64,000 nt of DNA from Williamsia faeni (GTDB lineage Bacteria > Actinomycetota > Actinomycetes > Mycobacteriales > Mycobacteriaceae). Under the pieces are notes generated by a model. That model worked only from the letters and a program-made list of their open reading frames with translations, did not search any database and was not told the origin of the DNA. Below are positions 9,281 through 17,926 of this stretch, in pieces (positions within the stretch are counted from its first letter, which is position 1; each line of letters begins with the position of its first letter). The position numbers were made by a program, and so were the translations under genes. The stretch spans positions 1 to 64,000 of the forward strand of contig QJJF01000012.1 in NCBI GenBank assembly GCA_003202005.1, written 5' to 3'.

Positions 9281-9447
9281 GCCATCAACGTTAATCCTTC
9301 ACATCAGAAATTCTGGGCATCGCGCCAACGACACTTATTCTCCGCCTGCGTCGAAGCCTTCCGCCGGCCGCCGATCACGCGAATGCTCACCGGCATGAGT
9401 TCGAGTGCCCGACCCGCACGTTTCGTACAAGCATTGGAGACTTCCAC

Positions 9448-10821
9448 ATGAGCAGTACCAACCGATCCGTCGCCATCATCGGGGCCGGTCAAACCGGCAT
9501 CTCTGCCGCCGTCGGCTTCCTGAATGCCGGATTCGACGTCACCGTCTACAGCGACCGCAATCAGGCGAGCCTGTTCCGCGATGTGTCGGCCACCGGCACC
9601 GCGGTGACCTTCGGCCTCTCGCAGGAATCCGAAGCCGCATTGGGTGTCGACACCTTCGCGGGCCGCGCACCGCAGGTCACCGGCATCAGCGCGCGCACCA
9701 TCACCGGCAGCGGCCACGACTACACCGAACTTCTCGATTTCGATGCCGACTTCCCCGGGTTCGAGGCCATCGGTGTCGATACGCGTCTCAAGGTGGACGA
9801 GCGCATCACCCAGTTCCAGGAAAAGGGTGGCACGTTCATCGTCGAAGAGGTCGATCCGGACCGCCTCGACACGATCGCCGGCCAGTTCGACCTGACGTTG
9901 GTCGCCACCGGCAAAGCCGGGCTCTCCAAACTGTTCTCGGTGGACGAGGCCCGTTCTCCGTACAAGAGCCCCCAGCGCAGCCTCCTCCTGCTGACAGTCG
10001 AGGGCCTCGACCACGGACCCGACGTATTCGCGCACCGCAGTCCGGCCGGCGGCAAGCACCAGGCCTTCAACTTCGCTGATCAGGGTGAGGGCTGGTGGGG
10101 CCCGTACCTGCACAAGGACGCCGGACCGTCATGGTCATTCCTCGGCTGGGCACAGCCCGGCAGTGAATGGGAGCGGCGCTTCCAGTCGGTCACCGATGCC
10201 CACTCGGCACACAAGGTTGTCATCGACCTGCACCGCGAATACTTCGACTGGGACCTGCCAGAAGTGCTGCGCACCCGTGTCATCGCAGAGGATCCACATT
10301 CGTGGCTGCAGGGTGCCGTCACGCCGACCGTGCGTAACGCGCTGGGTCACACCGCAAGTGGACATCGCATCGCCGCCCTCGGCGACACCGCGGTGGCCTA
10401 CGATCCCATCACCGGTCAGGGAGCACAGAGTGGCTTCATCCAGGCTGCGCAGCTGGTCGCCGCGGCCAAGGACCACGAGGGCGAGTTCGACGACGCCTGG
10501 ATCACCGAGACCTACAACAAGTTCTTGACCAGCCGGGTCGACGCAGCCAACCTGGCAACCCGAATCTTCCTGCGCGATCCGGTATTCGCCGATTTCGCAG
10601 CGGTCCTGTTCCCGGCCGCGGCCACGAATCCGAAGTTCGGTGCCGCACTCTTCGGACTGTTGTCCGACCCGTCGCCCGTCCTGTCGATCAACTCGGTCGA
10701 CGACGCGAAGGCACTCATCACCGCGGTCGCCGGCGAGGACGCCGATTCCATCCTGGCAAAGTTCGCTCCGGCCGGCCGATTCTCCCGGTCCAAGCTCGGA
10801 GAGCTTGCGGTCGCGCACTGA
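9448..10821 (+). CDS. styA: StyA-type styrene/indole monooxygenase
   Basis: A 457-residue flavoprotein of the styrene/indole monooxygenase family. The N-terminal Rossmann motif I-I-G-A-G-Q-T-G-I-S-A-A (14-25), the internal S-P-Q-R-S-L-L segment, and the C-terminal G-D-T-A-V-A-Y-D-P-I-T-G-Q-G-A-Q-S-G motif are all present. The enzyme is an oxygenase that uses FADH2 made by a separate reductase (StyB) to epoxidise vinyl-arenes or indole. No styB follows it: a strong hairpin sits directly downstream and the next genes are unrelated. The nearest flavin reductase gene in the window is 13 kb away (23704-24318). GGAG precedes the ATG. Confidence 0.82.
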   Translation: MSSTNRSVAIIGAGQTGISAAVGFLNAGFDVTVYSDRNQASLFRDVSATGTAVTFGLSQESEAALGVDTFAGRAPQVTGISARTITGSGHDYTELLDFDADFPGFEAIGVDTRLKVDERITQFQEKGGTFIVEEVDPDRLDTIAGQFDLTLVATGKAGLSKLFSVDEARSPYKSPQRSLLLLTVEGLDHGPDVFAHRSPAGGKHQAFNFADQGEGWWGPYLHKDAGPSWSFLGWAQPGSEWERRFQSVTDAHSAHKVVIDLHREYFDWDLPEVLRTRVIAEDPHSWLQGAVTPTVRNALGHTASGHRIAALGDTAVAYDPITGQGAQSGFIQAAQLVAAAKDHEGEFDDAWITETYNKFLTSRVDAANLATRIFLRDPVFADFAAVLFPAAATNPKFGAALFGLLSDPSPVLSINSVDDAKALITAVAGEDADSILAKFAPAGRFSRSKLGELAVAH

Positions 10822-10868
10822 CATCGACGAGATCGATCGAAGCCCCCGCACGGACCCACGTGCGGTGA

Positions 10869-10907
10869 CAATGGGCCCCGGCATCAGCCTGATGCCGGGG
10901 CCCATTG
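10869..10907 (+). terminator. Strong hairpin after styA
   Basis: A perfect 18-base-pair stem with a 3-base loop: one arm runs 10869-10886 (CAATGGGCCCCGGCATCA), the loop is GCC, and the other arm runs 10890-10907, followed by CTTTGT. It lies 48 bases after the monooxygenase stop and 59 bases before the aldolase start, so it should end the styA transcript. The short T-run is typical of high-GC actinobacteria. Confidence 0.85.
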
Positions 10908-10965
10908 CTTTGTCGAACCTGAGTTTCTCCGGTGGCCGTGATCTCACACCGATAGCCTCGTCTCC

Positions 10966-11616
10966 ATGGACTTCGACGATCAGCGCGCTGCGCTGGTGAA
11001 CGCCGCGCATCGCCTGGCCCGCCGTCGCCTGGTGATCGGCACCGGGGGCAACCTGTCGATCCGCGTCGAGGACCGAGTTCTGGTGACACCCAGCGGTGCC
11101 GACCTCGAACATCTGACCTCGGATCAGCTCGTGGTCACCGACCTCGACGGAGCGGTCGTGGAAGACATGCGGTACACGCCGACGTCCGAACTGCTCCTGC
11201 ACCTGGCGATCTACCGGTCGACGAGCGCGAACGCCGTGGCTCATGCCCACCCGGTCGCGTCGATCGCCGTCTCGAACCTCGTCGATGAATTGCCGGCGGT
11301 GCATTACACCGCGGCGCTGATCGGTGGCGCTGTGAGGGTGGCACCGCATGAGATCTTCGGTACCCAGGAGCTGACGGACGCGGTGGCGAAGGCCCTCGTC
11401 GAGAAAACCGCCGCGCTGATGCGCAACCATGGATCGGTGGCGTACGGCGACTCGATCGAAACAGCTTGCGAACGAATCGAACTCGTCGAATGGCTGGCGG
11501 AGATCTACCTGCGGACCGCAGCGGTCGGAGCAGGTGCCGTCCTGGATCAGGAACAACTCGTCGCGGTCGCGATCGCTGCCGCGCAGCGTGGCTACTCGCC
11601 GATCAGCAGGAGATGA
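10966..11616 (+). CDS. Class II aldolase / adducin-family protein
   Basis: A 216-residue FucA/AraD-type class II aldolase. The substrate phosphate loop (T-G-G-N-L-S) is at 26-31, the catalytic Glu follows in T-S-E-L, the zinc ligands appear as H-A-H-P near residues 91-93, and the third His is in M-R-N-H-G-S. It should cleave a ketose- or sugar-acid-type phosphate retro-aldolically, using Zn2+. Its stop overlaps the start of the PfkB kinase gene (ATGA), so the two are translationally coupled, fitting a kinase-plus-aldolase route such as fuculose-like salvage. The precise sugar is not readable. Confidence 0.82.
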   Translation: MDFDDQRAALVNAAHRLARRRLVIGTGGNLSIRVEDRVLVTPSGADLEHLTSDQLVVTDLDGAVVEDMRYTPTSELLLHLAIYRSTSANAVAHAHPVASIAVSNLVDELPAVHYTAALIGGAVRVAPHEIFGTQELTDAVAKALVEKTAALMRNHGSVAYGDSIETACERIELVEWLAEIYLRTAAVGAGAVLDQEQLVAVAIAAAQRGYSPISRR

Positions 11617-12539
11617 CGATGCAGATCGTGACGTTCGGAGCGCACGTCCTCGATGTTGTGGTGCATCCGGTCGACAACATCCCGGAAGGCCAAGGTGCGG
11701 TGCTGGTTCCGCATATCAGGCTGGTCCCGGCGGGTCCTGCCGGCGGCACAGCGATCACGCTGGCGAAGCTGGGCGCGGCGGTGTCGACTGTCGGCGCGAT
11801 CGGACGCGACGACTCCGGCGATCTGCTGACCACGCTCCTGCAGCGGCACGGCGTTGTCACCGAATACCTTGTGCGCGTGGATGATCAACCAACGTCGATG
11901 AGTGTGCTGCCCATTCGGAGCAATGGTGACCGGCCGGCGCTGCACATGCCCGGCGCCAACCTCACCTACCCGTTGCACGACGTTCCACTCGATCTGCTCA
12001 CCAGCGCCGATCACGTGCACATCGGCGCACCGGAACTACTGAATCCGCCTGAGCTGGTGAAGGTTCTGGAAGCGATACACGCTGCCGGGGTCACGATCTC
12101 GGCCGACATCCTCGCACCGGGCGACCCCGGGGTCCTGGCCTGGATCGATCCGGTACTCCCGCACCTGGACTACCTGCTGCCCAACGACGAGCAGGTCCTC
12201 GGGTTCACCGGGGCCACCGATCTGCTCGACGGATGCCGCACCCTCATCGACCGTGGTGTCGGATGCGTGGCGGTCACGGCGGGCGCCGAGGGGGCGTGGG
12301 TCGTCACGGCGGCCGCCGCCGACAATGCCGCAGCGACCGCAGTCGAGGTCGTCGACACCAGCGGTTGCGGGGACGCGTTCTCGGCCGGCTTCATCGCCGG
12401 CCAGTTGGCAGAGTTCGGTCTGTTGCGATCGGCGCAGCTGGGCTGCGCGGTTGCCGGAGTGGTGGCCACCGGCCTCGGCAGCGATCACGGCGACTACGAC
12501 TGGGCGTCGCTGACGGCCACACTGCCGGCTGAGCAATAG
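11613..12539 (+). CDS. PfkB-family carbohydrate kinase
   Basis: A 308-residue ribokinase-like kinase. It has the N-terminal substrate-binding G-P-A-G-G-T-A-I-T-L-A-K-L-G segment and the C-terminal PfkB signature D-T-S-G-C-G-D-A-F-S-A-G-F with the catalytic Asp. The ATG at 11613 overlaps the aldolase stop. It would phosphorylate a sugar or sugar alcohol with ATP, presumably making the substrate of the upstream aldolase. Family members also include adenosine and fructose kinases, so the substrate is open. Confidence 0.82.
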   Translation: MTMQIVTFGAHVLDVVVHPVDNIPEGQGAVLVPHIRLVPAGPAGGTAITLAKLGAAVSTVGAIGRDDSGDLLTTLLQRHGVVTEYLVRVDDQPTSMSVLPIRSNGDRPALHMPGANLTYPLHDVPLDLLTSADHVHIGAPELLNPPELVKVLEAIHAAGVTISADILAPGDPGVLAWIDPVLPHLDYLLPNDEQVLGFTGATDLLDGCRTLIDRGVGCVAVTAGAEGAWVVTAAAADNAAATAVEVVDTSGCGDAFSAGFIAGQLAEFGLLRSAQLGCAVAGVVATGLGSDHGDYDWASLTATLPAEQ

Positions 12540-13356
12540 CTCCGGAGATACGCCCTGCTTTGTGGTCAATTCAATAAATTATTCCACGCGGAAATAGAAA
12601 ACAATCAATAAGACCGATGTGCCCGCACATCAGTTGGTAGTCGGATAACTCTCGAGAATCGTCCGCAATTGTTTTGATTATCGTCCCGGTCAGCTCCACC
12701 CTCGATCGATGCGACGTGACGCGTGGACGCCAGATCTGGCGCTCACGCGTTTCCTCCGAGCCGAACCGCCGCTTCCGCCGGTATCCAACCCGTTCGAGAC
12801 CGACGCAACTGCGGTCCGACCCCCCGCCGCCTGCAGAGCACTTCCCTGGCTCTACCTGGGCTTAAAGCCGAAACACCGGTCGCCACCGGACTCCGTTTCC
12901 CGAGCTCGCCGGGCTGGTTTCTCGACGTGCAGCCATCACGACACCCAACTCACTCACCCACCAACTTACACGCATAAGTAACTCGCGTGGGACCTTTCGC
13001 CAGATGCGCCCATCCGTCGTCACATCGACGCCCGAAGGCCCTCCGCACAGCCCGAAATACGCTCTGGCTAACACCGAATGTGCGTGATAATGTGACTTCC
13101 GCTACAAAGGATTGCCGTTTTCTTCGAGCCCGGAATACGGAAAACGCATTCTTTATGTAGCCCGAGCACTCCGCTCGGGGTGCGGACCGTTTCGAATTCC
13201 GTCGCAACAGCCGGCGACGGAATCGTCACGCACCCGGAGTCGCTCACGAGGTTGCCCACTTCCCGGCCGCGCCAGCGCGAGCCTGCTGCACCCGACACCG
13301 CCACCGCCACCGGCGTCACGTGAACTCAGCCAACCAGTCGAACAGATGGAGAAGTA
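12540..13356 (+). other. Long intergenic leader region, no gene seen
   Basis: An 817-base gap. The first ~150 bases are clearly AT-richer than the neighbours (AATTCAATAAATTATTCC). It carries a short inverted repeat GATGTGC/GCACATC (12616-12631), the shared operator at 12964, and then two potential hairpins ahead of the catabolic operon: CGTTTTC (13116-13122) with GAAAACG (13140-13146), and CCCGAGC (13161-13167) with GCTCGGG (13173-13179). No open frame here looks like a protein. I read it as promoter plus a long structured 5' leader for the gene at 13357. Confidence 0.6.
12964..12988 (+). promoter_or_regulatory. Shared operator, copy 1
   Basis: ACTTACACGCATAAGT (12964-12979) followed by AACTCGCGT. 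The core is an inverted repeat (CTTAC-N4-ATAAG) of the size used by TetR- or GntR-like repressors. Copies stand at 34307 and 56791. This one lies 393 bases upstream of the five-gene amidohydrolase/M24/CoA-transferase operon. The regulator is not identified. Confidence 0.65.
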
Positions 13357-14526
13357 ATGTCGCTTCACACCACCAGCGCATCGTTGTATCCACCGGAAGG
13401 ACTAGCTCCCCCGAAGGACCGTCGCGGACACGCCGTCGGCGACCTCGGGCTCCCCACCGGCACCCAGGTGTTCTCCGCGGACAATCACATCTCACTCGCA
13501 GACGACATCTTCTTCGAACGGTTCCCTGAGGAACTCCGCGAGAAGGCGCCCCGAGTGTGGTACGAGGAGGGCGCTTTCCAGTTGGGACGCAAGGGAAAAT
13601 CATTTCTCCCCGGCGACTTCAGTCACGTCCTGATGCAGTACGACCCATTGGTCGGCTCCGGCAGCGCCAATATTGAAGCCCGGCTCGACGAACTGGCCGC
13701 GGACGGCGTCTCCAAAGAACTTGCCTTCCCGAATGCCCTTCTGGCACTTCTGTATTACCCCGACCGTGATGTCCGGGAACGCGCGTTCCGGATCTACAAC
13801 GAATACATCGCCGACCTCCAGGAGCGCTCCGGCGGCCGGTTCTACGGTGTCGGGCTGATCAACTGGTGGGATGCCGCGGGTACCCGTCGCACGCTGGACG
13901 AGCTGAAGTCGTTGGGTCTCAAGACGTTCCTGATGCCGCTGTCGGCAGGCAAGGATCTCGAGGGCACTCCCATCGACTACGGCAGCACGTCGATGATCCC
14001 GGTATGGGATGCCATCGAGGAGTCCGGCGTCCCGTTGGCACACCACATCGGCGAAGCACCGCTCTCGGCTCCCTGCGAGGTCAATAGCGTCGCGGTCGGC
14101 ATGATGCACAACGTCGCGCCGTTCCGGGAGATGTTCGGCAAGTACATCTTCAGCGGCATCATCGATCGCCATCCCGGCCTCAAGATCGGCTGGTTCGAAG
14201 GCGGCATCAACTGGGTACCGTCTGCCATCCAGGACGCCGAACACCTACTGGCGTCGTTCCGTCATATGCTGAATCGTCCTGTCGAACACGATGTCCGGCA
14301 CTACTGGGACAACCACATGAGTGCCTCGTTCATCGTCGACCCGCTGGGCCTGCAGATGATCGAGCAGATCGGAATCGACCACGTCATGTGGTCGTCCGAC
14401 TACCCGCACAACGAGAGCAGCTTCGGATACTCCGAGAAGTCGATCGCCGCCGTGGTGGAAGCGCTCGGACCTGAGGACGCGGTCAAGGCCGTCAGTACCA
14501 ACGTGTCGAAGTTCCTGGGCATCTAA
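13357..14526 (+). CDS. Amidohydrolase family protein (ACMSD-like)
   Basis: A 389-residue TIM-barrel amidohydrolase of the ACMSD/decarboxylase clan. Visible elements: S-A-D-N-H at the end of strand 1 (the first Asp of the usual D-x-D-N-H is Ser), H-H-I-G-E in mid-protein, and S-S-D-Y-P-H near the C-terminus with the metal-binding Asp intact. Relatives decarboxylate or hydrolyse C-C bonds of aromatic acids and ring-cleavage products. It is the first gene of a five-gene operon, with the ribosome site GGAGAA before the ATG and the shared operator far upstream. The substrate is unknown. Confidence 0.8.
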   Translation: MSLHTTSASLYPPEGLAPPKDRRGHAVGDLGLPTGTQVFSADNHISLADDIFFERFPEELREKAPRVWYEEGAFQLGRKGKSFLPGDFSHVLMQYDPLVGSGSANIEARLDELAADGVSKELAFPNALLALLYYPDRDVRERAFRIYNEYIADLQERSGGRFYGVGLINWWDAAGTRRTLDELKSLGLKTFLMPLSAGKDLEGTPIDYGSTSMIPVWDAIEESGVPLAHHIGEAPLSAPCEVNSVAVGMMHNVAPFREMFGKYIFSGIIDRHPGLKIGWFEGGINWVPSAIQDAEHLLASFRHMLNRPVEHDVRHYWDNHMSASFIVDPLGLQMIEQIGIDHVMWSSDYPHNESSFGYSEKSIAAVVEALGPEDAVKAVSTNVSKFLGI

Positions 14527-14546
14527 AAAGAGAGCGACAGCAAACC

Positions 14547-15785
14547 TTGACATCATCTGTCTTGACCAGCAACAAAACGACTTTGAGGGTCCCAGACAAA
14601 CCCGACCTGGCCCGGATGCGTCGCGAGACCGGTGCCCGGATCCGGGCGGAGATGACCGAGCGCGGGGTCGACGCGCTGATCCTTCTCGGCAACAACGCGG
14701 TCGCCTACGCCACCGGCGTGAGCTGGCCGTTGGGTGACGCCGGGTTGTCACACGTCGAACGGCCGGTCGCGGTCATCCTGCCGGACGACGAATGGCCCTA
14801 CCTGTTCTTACCCATCCGCGATGGTGCACCGGCAGATTCGGTCTTACCCGACGATCATGTGCTCCCGCCTGTCTACCTCGAGTTCGACGAGGGTGTCGAG
14901 ACCTTCGCCCGCATCCTGGAAGATCTGGTACCCGCTGACGCGACGTACGCCGTCGACGAGAGCACCGGGGCGATGCTGCGAGCGGCAAAGCGTCTGTTCC
15001 CGTCTGGTCCACCGCGCGACGCCGCACTCATCATCGGTGCGGCCAAACTCATCAAGACGGTCGATGAGTTGTCGTGCATCAGAAATGCCTGTCGCATCAC
15101 GGAAGAGGCAATGGCCGAGGTGCAGGCCGCACTCTCACCCGGGATGCGGCAGATCGACCTGTCCGCGGGTTTTGTCCGGCGAGCCTTCGAGCGGGGCGCG
15201 ACAGCCAACATGCTCGACGCCATCTGGCAGGTGATGCCGTCGAGCAAAGACACCGGGGTGTGGACCACCCACGGCGATCTCGCACTCCCGCTGCTGACCA
15301 CCGAGCGTGAACTCGCAAAGGGCGACGTCCTCTGGGTCGACGTCAGCATCACGTACTCGGGCTACTGCTCTGATTTCGGACGCACCTGGATCGTCGGGCA
15401 AGATCCGACAGTGCGCCAGCAGGCCCAGTTCAGGCAGTGGAAGGACCTGATCACCGCGGTGTTCGAGACACTCCGGCCCGGCGTCACGCTCGAAGATCTC
15501 GCCAATGCCGCCATCGCGGCGAACGGTGGAACCAAACCCTGGCTTCCGCACTTTTACCTCGGGCACAGCATCGGTACATCCGCAGCCGAAATGCCCATGA
15601 TCGGAACCGATCTGGGTCCCACCTACGACAAGAACTTCATCCTCAAACCCGGGATGGTGCTTGTACTCGAGCCGGTTGTCTGGGAAGACGGCACCGGCGG
15701 CTACCGCAGCGAGGAGATCGTGGTCATCACCGAAGAGGGCTTCGCGCCACTCACCGACTACCCCTACACCCCTTATGGCGACTGA
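14547..15785 (+). CDS. M24 (creatinase/Xaa-Pro peptidase) protein, intact metal site
   Basis: A 412-residue pita-bread protein. The N-terminal creatinase-like domain spans about 1-170 and the M24 domain about 175-400. All five expected metal ligands are seen: Asp265 (VDVSI), Asp276 (CSDFGRT), His340 (LGHSIG), Glu375 (LEPVVW) and Glu389 (RSEEIV). It starts with TTG 20 bases after the amidohydrolase and overlaps the next gene by 11 bases. M24 members cleave Xaa-Pro or C-N bonds, but some (for example DMSP lyase DddP) do other chemistry. In this catabolic operon a non-peptidase role is likely; that is inference. Confidence 0.8.
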   Translation: MTSSVLTSNKTTLRVPDKPDLARMRRETGARIRAEMTERGVDALILLGNNAVAYATGVSWPLGDAGLSHVERPVAVILPDDEWPYLFLPIRDGAPADSVLPDDHVLPPVYLEFDEGVETFARILEDLVPADATYAVDESTGAMLRAAKRLFPSGPPRDAALIIGAAKLIKTVDELSCIRNACRITEEAMAEVQAALSPGMRQIDLSAGFVRRAFERGATANMLDAIWQVMPSSKDTGVWTTHGDLALPLLTTERELAKGDVLWVDVSITYSGYCSDFGRTWIVGQDPTVRQQAQFRQWKDLITAVFETLRPGVTLEDLANAAIAANGGTKPWLPHFYLGHSIGTSAAEMPMIGTDLGPTYDKNFILKPGMVLVLEPVVWEDGTGGYRSEEIVVITEEGFAPLTDYPYTPYGD

Positions 15786-16896
15786 AATCCTGGCCGATGA
15801 TCGCGCTCTTCGCACCGGACGGCGAGAGCGCGTACTGGCCCAGATGGAGGCGCATGACCTCGACATACTCGTCCTGGGTCGACAGGCCAATGTCCGATAC
15901 GTCACCGGCGCAACGCAACTGTGGGTAGCCGGTACCCGGCCCTTCGCACCGAACTGTGTCCTGTCCCGGGAGACCGGTGAGATCCATCTGCTCAGTACCT
16001 GGGATGAGGGCATTCCCGACGACATCCCGCACGATCACCTCTACGGAATCGCCTGGAACCCGATGAACATCATCGCGGTGCTCAAGGAGATCGACGGCGC
16101 TTCAACGGCCCGCAGAGTCGGAATCGACGCTCTCTCACCGGGTTTTGCCGAACTCCTGCCCCATGCGTTCCCCAACGCCGAGCTGATCGATGCGGAGGTG
16201 GCACTGCGGACCGCACGGCGGATCAAGACGGCTGACGAGATCACTTCCATCCGAGAGGCATTGGAAATCGCCGAGGTCGGTTTGGCGGCGGCGGTGGCCG
16301 AACTCCGACCGGGGGTCAGTGATCAGCGACTGACAGGTGTCCTCCTGGAGGCGATGGCCGCCGGCGGTGTCAGCACCCCGGCGACCCAGGACGGCGCCTG
16401 GGTCACCTCACGGGACCACCACGGGCGTCGCGCGACCGGAAGCGGTGACGTCGCCGCCGGCGACCTCGTCGCCTTTGCCGCCGGGGTCCTGGACAGGGGC
16501 TATACCGGTGAGGTCGGACGCACCTGGCCGGTCGGTGACGTCACCGACGACACCCGGGCCCTGTATCGCCGCTCAGAAGCCCTGCGTGAAGGCCTATTTG
16601 CCGCTTGTCGTCCCGGAGCCCCGGCGGGTGCTCTCCTGTCTGCATATGAGGCGGCCGGCGAGCCGCTGCCCGCCACACCTGTCGCGCATGGATTGGGCCT
16701 GGGCTTCGACCCACCCGTCGTGTCACCGCACCTGCCCGACACCAATGCATCGGAAATGCTCGAGCCGGGCATGGTCCTGGCCGTCACGAGCTACGTCTGG
16801 ACGCAAGGTATCGGCGCGGTCTTCGGTCGCGATGCCGTCCTGATCACCGATCACGGGCCCGAAGTTCTCACCGGCGCTCCCTGGTGGACCGGGTAG
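15775..16896 (+). CDS. M24-like protein with degenerate metal site
   Basis: A 373-residue paralogue of the preceding gene, with the same two-domain layout and G-R-T-W and H-G-L-G landmarks. By eye alignment four of the five metal ligands are gone: the two Asp become Ala235 and Glu246, the Glu of L-E-P becomes Thr338, and the last Glu becomes Arg352; only His305 is kept. It starts at an ATG overlapping the upstream gene by 11 bases. Such a copy cannot be an ordinary di-metal enzyme and may be the structural or regulatory half of a heterodimer with the intact neighbour. The pairing is inference. Confidence 0.75.
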   Translation: MATEILADDRALRTGRRERVLAQMEAHDLDILVLGRQANVRYVTGATQLWVAGTRPFAPNCVLSRETGEIHLLSTWDEGIPDDIPHDHLYGIAWNPMNIIAVLKEIDGASTARRVGIDALSPGFAELLPHAFPNAELIDAEVALRTARRIKTADEITSIREALEIAEVGLAAAVAELRPGVSDQRLTGVLLEAMAAGGVSTPATQDGAWVTSRDHHGRRATGSGDVAAGDLVAFAAGVLDRGYTGEVGRTWPVGDVTDDTRALYRRSEALREGLFAACRPGAPAGALLSAYEAAGEPLPATPVAHGLGLGFDPPVVSPHLPDTNASEMLEPGMVLAVTSYVWTQGIGAVFGRDAVLITDHGPEVLTGAPWWTG

Positions 16897-16962
16897 ATGG
16901 CCGGGGACACGGTCGAGCCGAACACAGTCGAGCCGAAGATCGAGGGAGTCAGCACAGCATGA
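16897..16962 (+). CDS. Possible 21-residue coupling ORF
   Basis: An ATG follows the M24-like stop codon directly (TAGATG), and the frame runs 21 codons to a TGA that overlaps the start of the crotonase gene (ATGA). The peptide contains a tandem T-V-E-P-N-T-V-E-P, made by an 11-base direct repeat GTCGAGCCGAA (from 16912). It may only serve to carry ribosomes to the next start. No homology is recognised. Confidence 0.25.
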   Translation: MAGDTVEPNTVEPKIEGVSTA

Positions 16963-17921
16963 CGGATTCACTTCCCAAACCCGAAGAGATCATTCTGTTC
17001 GAGAAGGACCGAAAGACCAAGATCGCGACGATCACCTTCAACCGGCCCGACCAGCTCAACGCCCCGACCGCGGCTGCCCGCCTACGCTACGGCGATCTGA
17101 TCCACCGCTGCAGCATCGACGACGACGTCAAGGTGCTGGTGGTGCGCGGTGTCGGTGACGACTTCGGTTCCGGTGCAGATCTTCCCGAGTTCATGGCCAA
17201 TCAGAACGCCGAGTCTCCCGAGGCCCGGCTCCGCGAGTTCAAGCTCGAGGAAGACGACGTCACGGCGCCACCCCGGGGGTCGTTTCGGTTCGGTGCGTCC
17301 GTCAGCTCGTGGTACGCCAATCCGCAGGCCGGGTGCCGAAGTCTGCAGGAGTTCAAGAAGATCAGCATCGTCGAGACCAAAGGCTATTGCTACGGCTGGC
17401 ATTTCTATCAGGCCGCGGATGCCGACCTGGTGATCTCGGCCGACGACACCCTCTTCGGGCATCCGTCATTCCGCTATCACGGCTGGGGTCCCCGGATGTG
17501 GACGTGGGCTCAGGCCATGGGAATGCGGAAGTTTCAGGAGATGGTCTTCACCGGACGTGCCTTCACCGCCGCCGAGATGGACGCCTGCGGCTTCATCAAC
17601 AGTGTTGTGACCCGCGCGGACCTCGAGGCGGAGGTCGAGAAGTATGCGACCTCCTGCGCCCGAACCCGCCCCACCGACACCGTTTTCATGCAGAAGACGT
17701 TCTTCGAAATCATGAAGCAGCAGCAGGGTGAGTACATGGGCAGCCTGATGTCGGCGTTCTTCGAGTCGATGGGCAGCAACATCGCGGCCGACGGCAACGA
17801 GGTGATGCTCGAGGACGAGGACACATTCGGGCGCGGCCTCAACAACACCGTGAAGGGCAACGACGACCAGTATCCACCGGAGTTCAGGCTGAGCAAGTCC
17901 GGTCGCAAGAAGAAGAAATAG
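16959..17921 (+). CDS. Crotonase-fold protein lacking both catalytic Glu
   Basis: A 320-residue enoyl-CoA hydratase/isomerase-superfamily protein, longer than the usual 260. The N-terminal F-N-R-P-D-Q-L-N-A and D-F-G-S-G-A-D-L-P (oxyanion and CoA site) are present. The two Glu used for hydration are not: the first is replaced at Tyr150 (GYCYGWHFY) and the second at Ser170 (FGHPSFRYHG instead of the usual P-E). It therefore probably does other crotonase chemistry such as C-C cleavage, decarboxylation or dehalogenation. GAGGGAG lies 11 bases before the ATG at 16959, and the CoA-transferase follows 5 bases after the stop. Confidence 0.8.
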   Translation: MTDSLPKPEEIILFEKDRKTKIATITFNRPDQLNAPTAAARLRYGDLIHRCSIDDDVKVLVVRGVGDDFGSGADLPEFMANQNAESPEARLREFKLEEDDVTAPPRGSFRFGASVSSWYANPQAGCRSLQEFKKISIVETKGYCYGWHFYQAADADLVISADDTLFGHPSFRYHGWGPRMWTWAQAMGMRKFQEMVFTGRAFTAAEMDACGFINSVVTRADLEAEVEKYATSCARTRPTDTVFMQKTFFEIMKQQQGEYMGSLMSAFFESMGSNIAADGNEVMLEDEDTFGRGLNNTVKGNDDQYPPEFRLSKSGRKKKK

Positions 17922-17926
17922 TCCCG

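Noticed and set aside
12616-12631. GATGTGC/GCACATC inverted repeat as terminator of the kinase gene
   Set aside because: The stem is short with a 2-base centre and no T-run, and it is about 80 bases beyond the stop; evidence is too weak for a terminator call.
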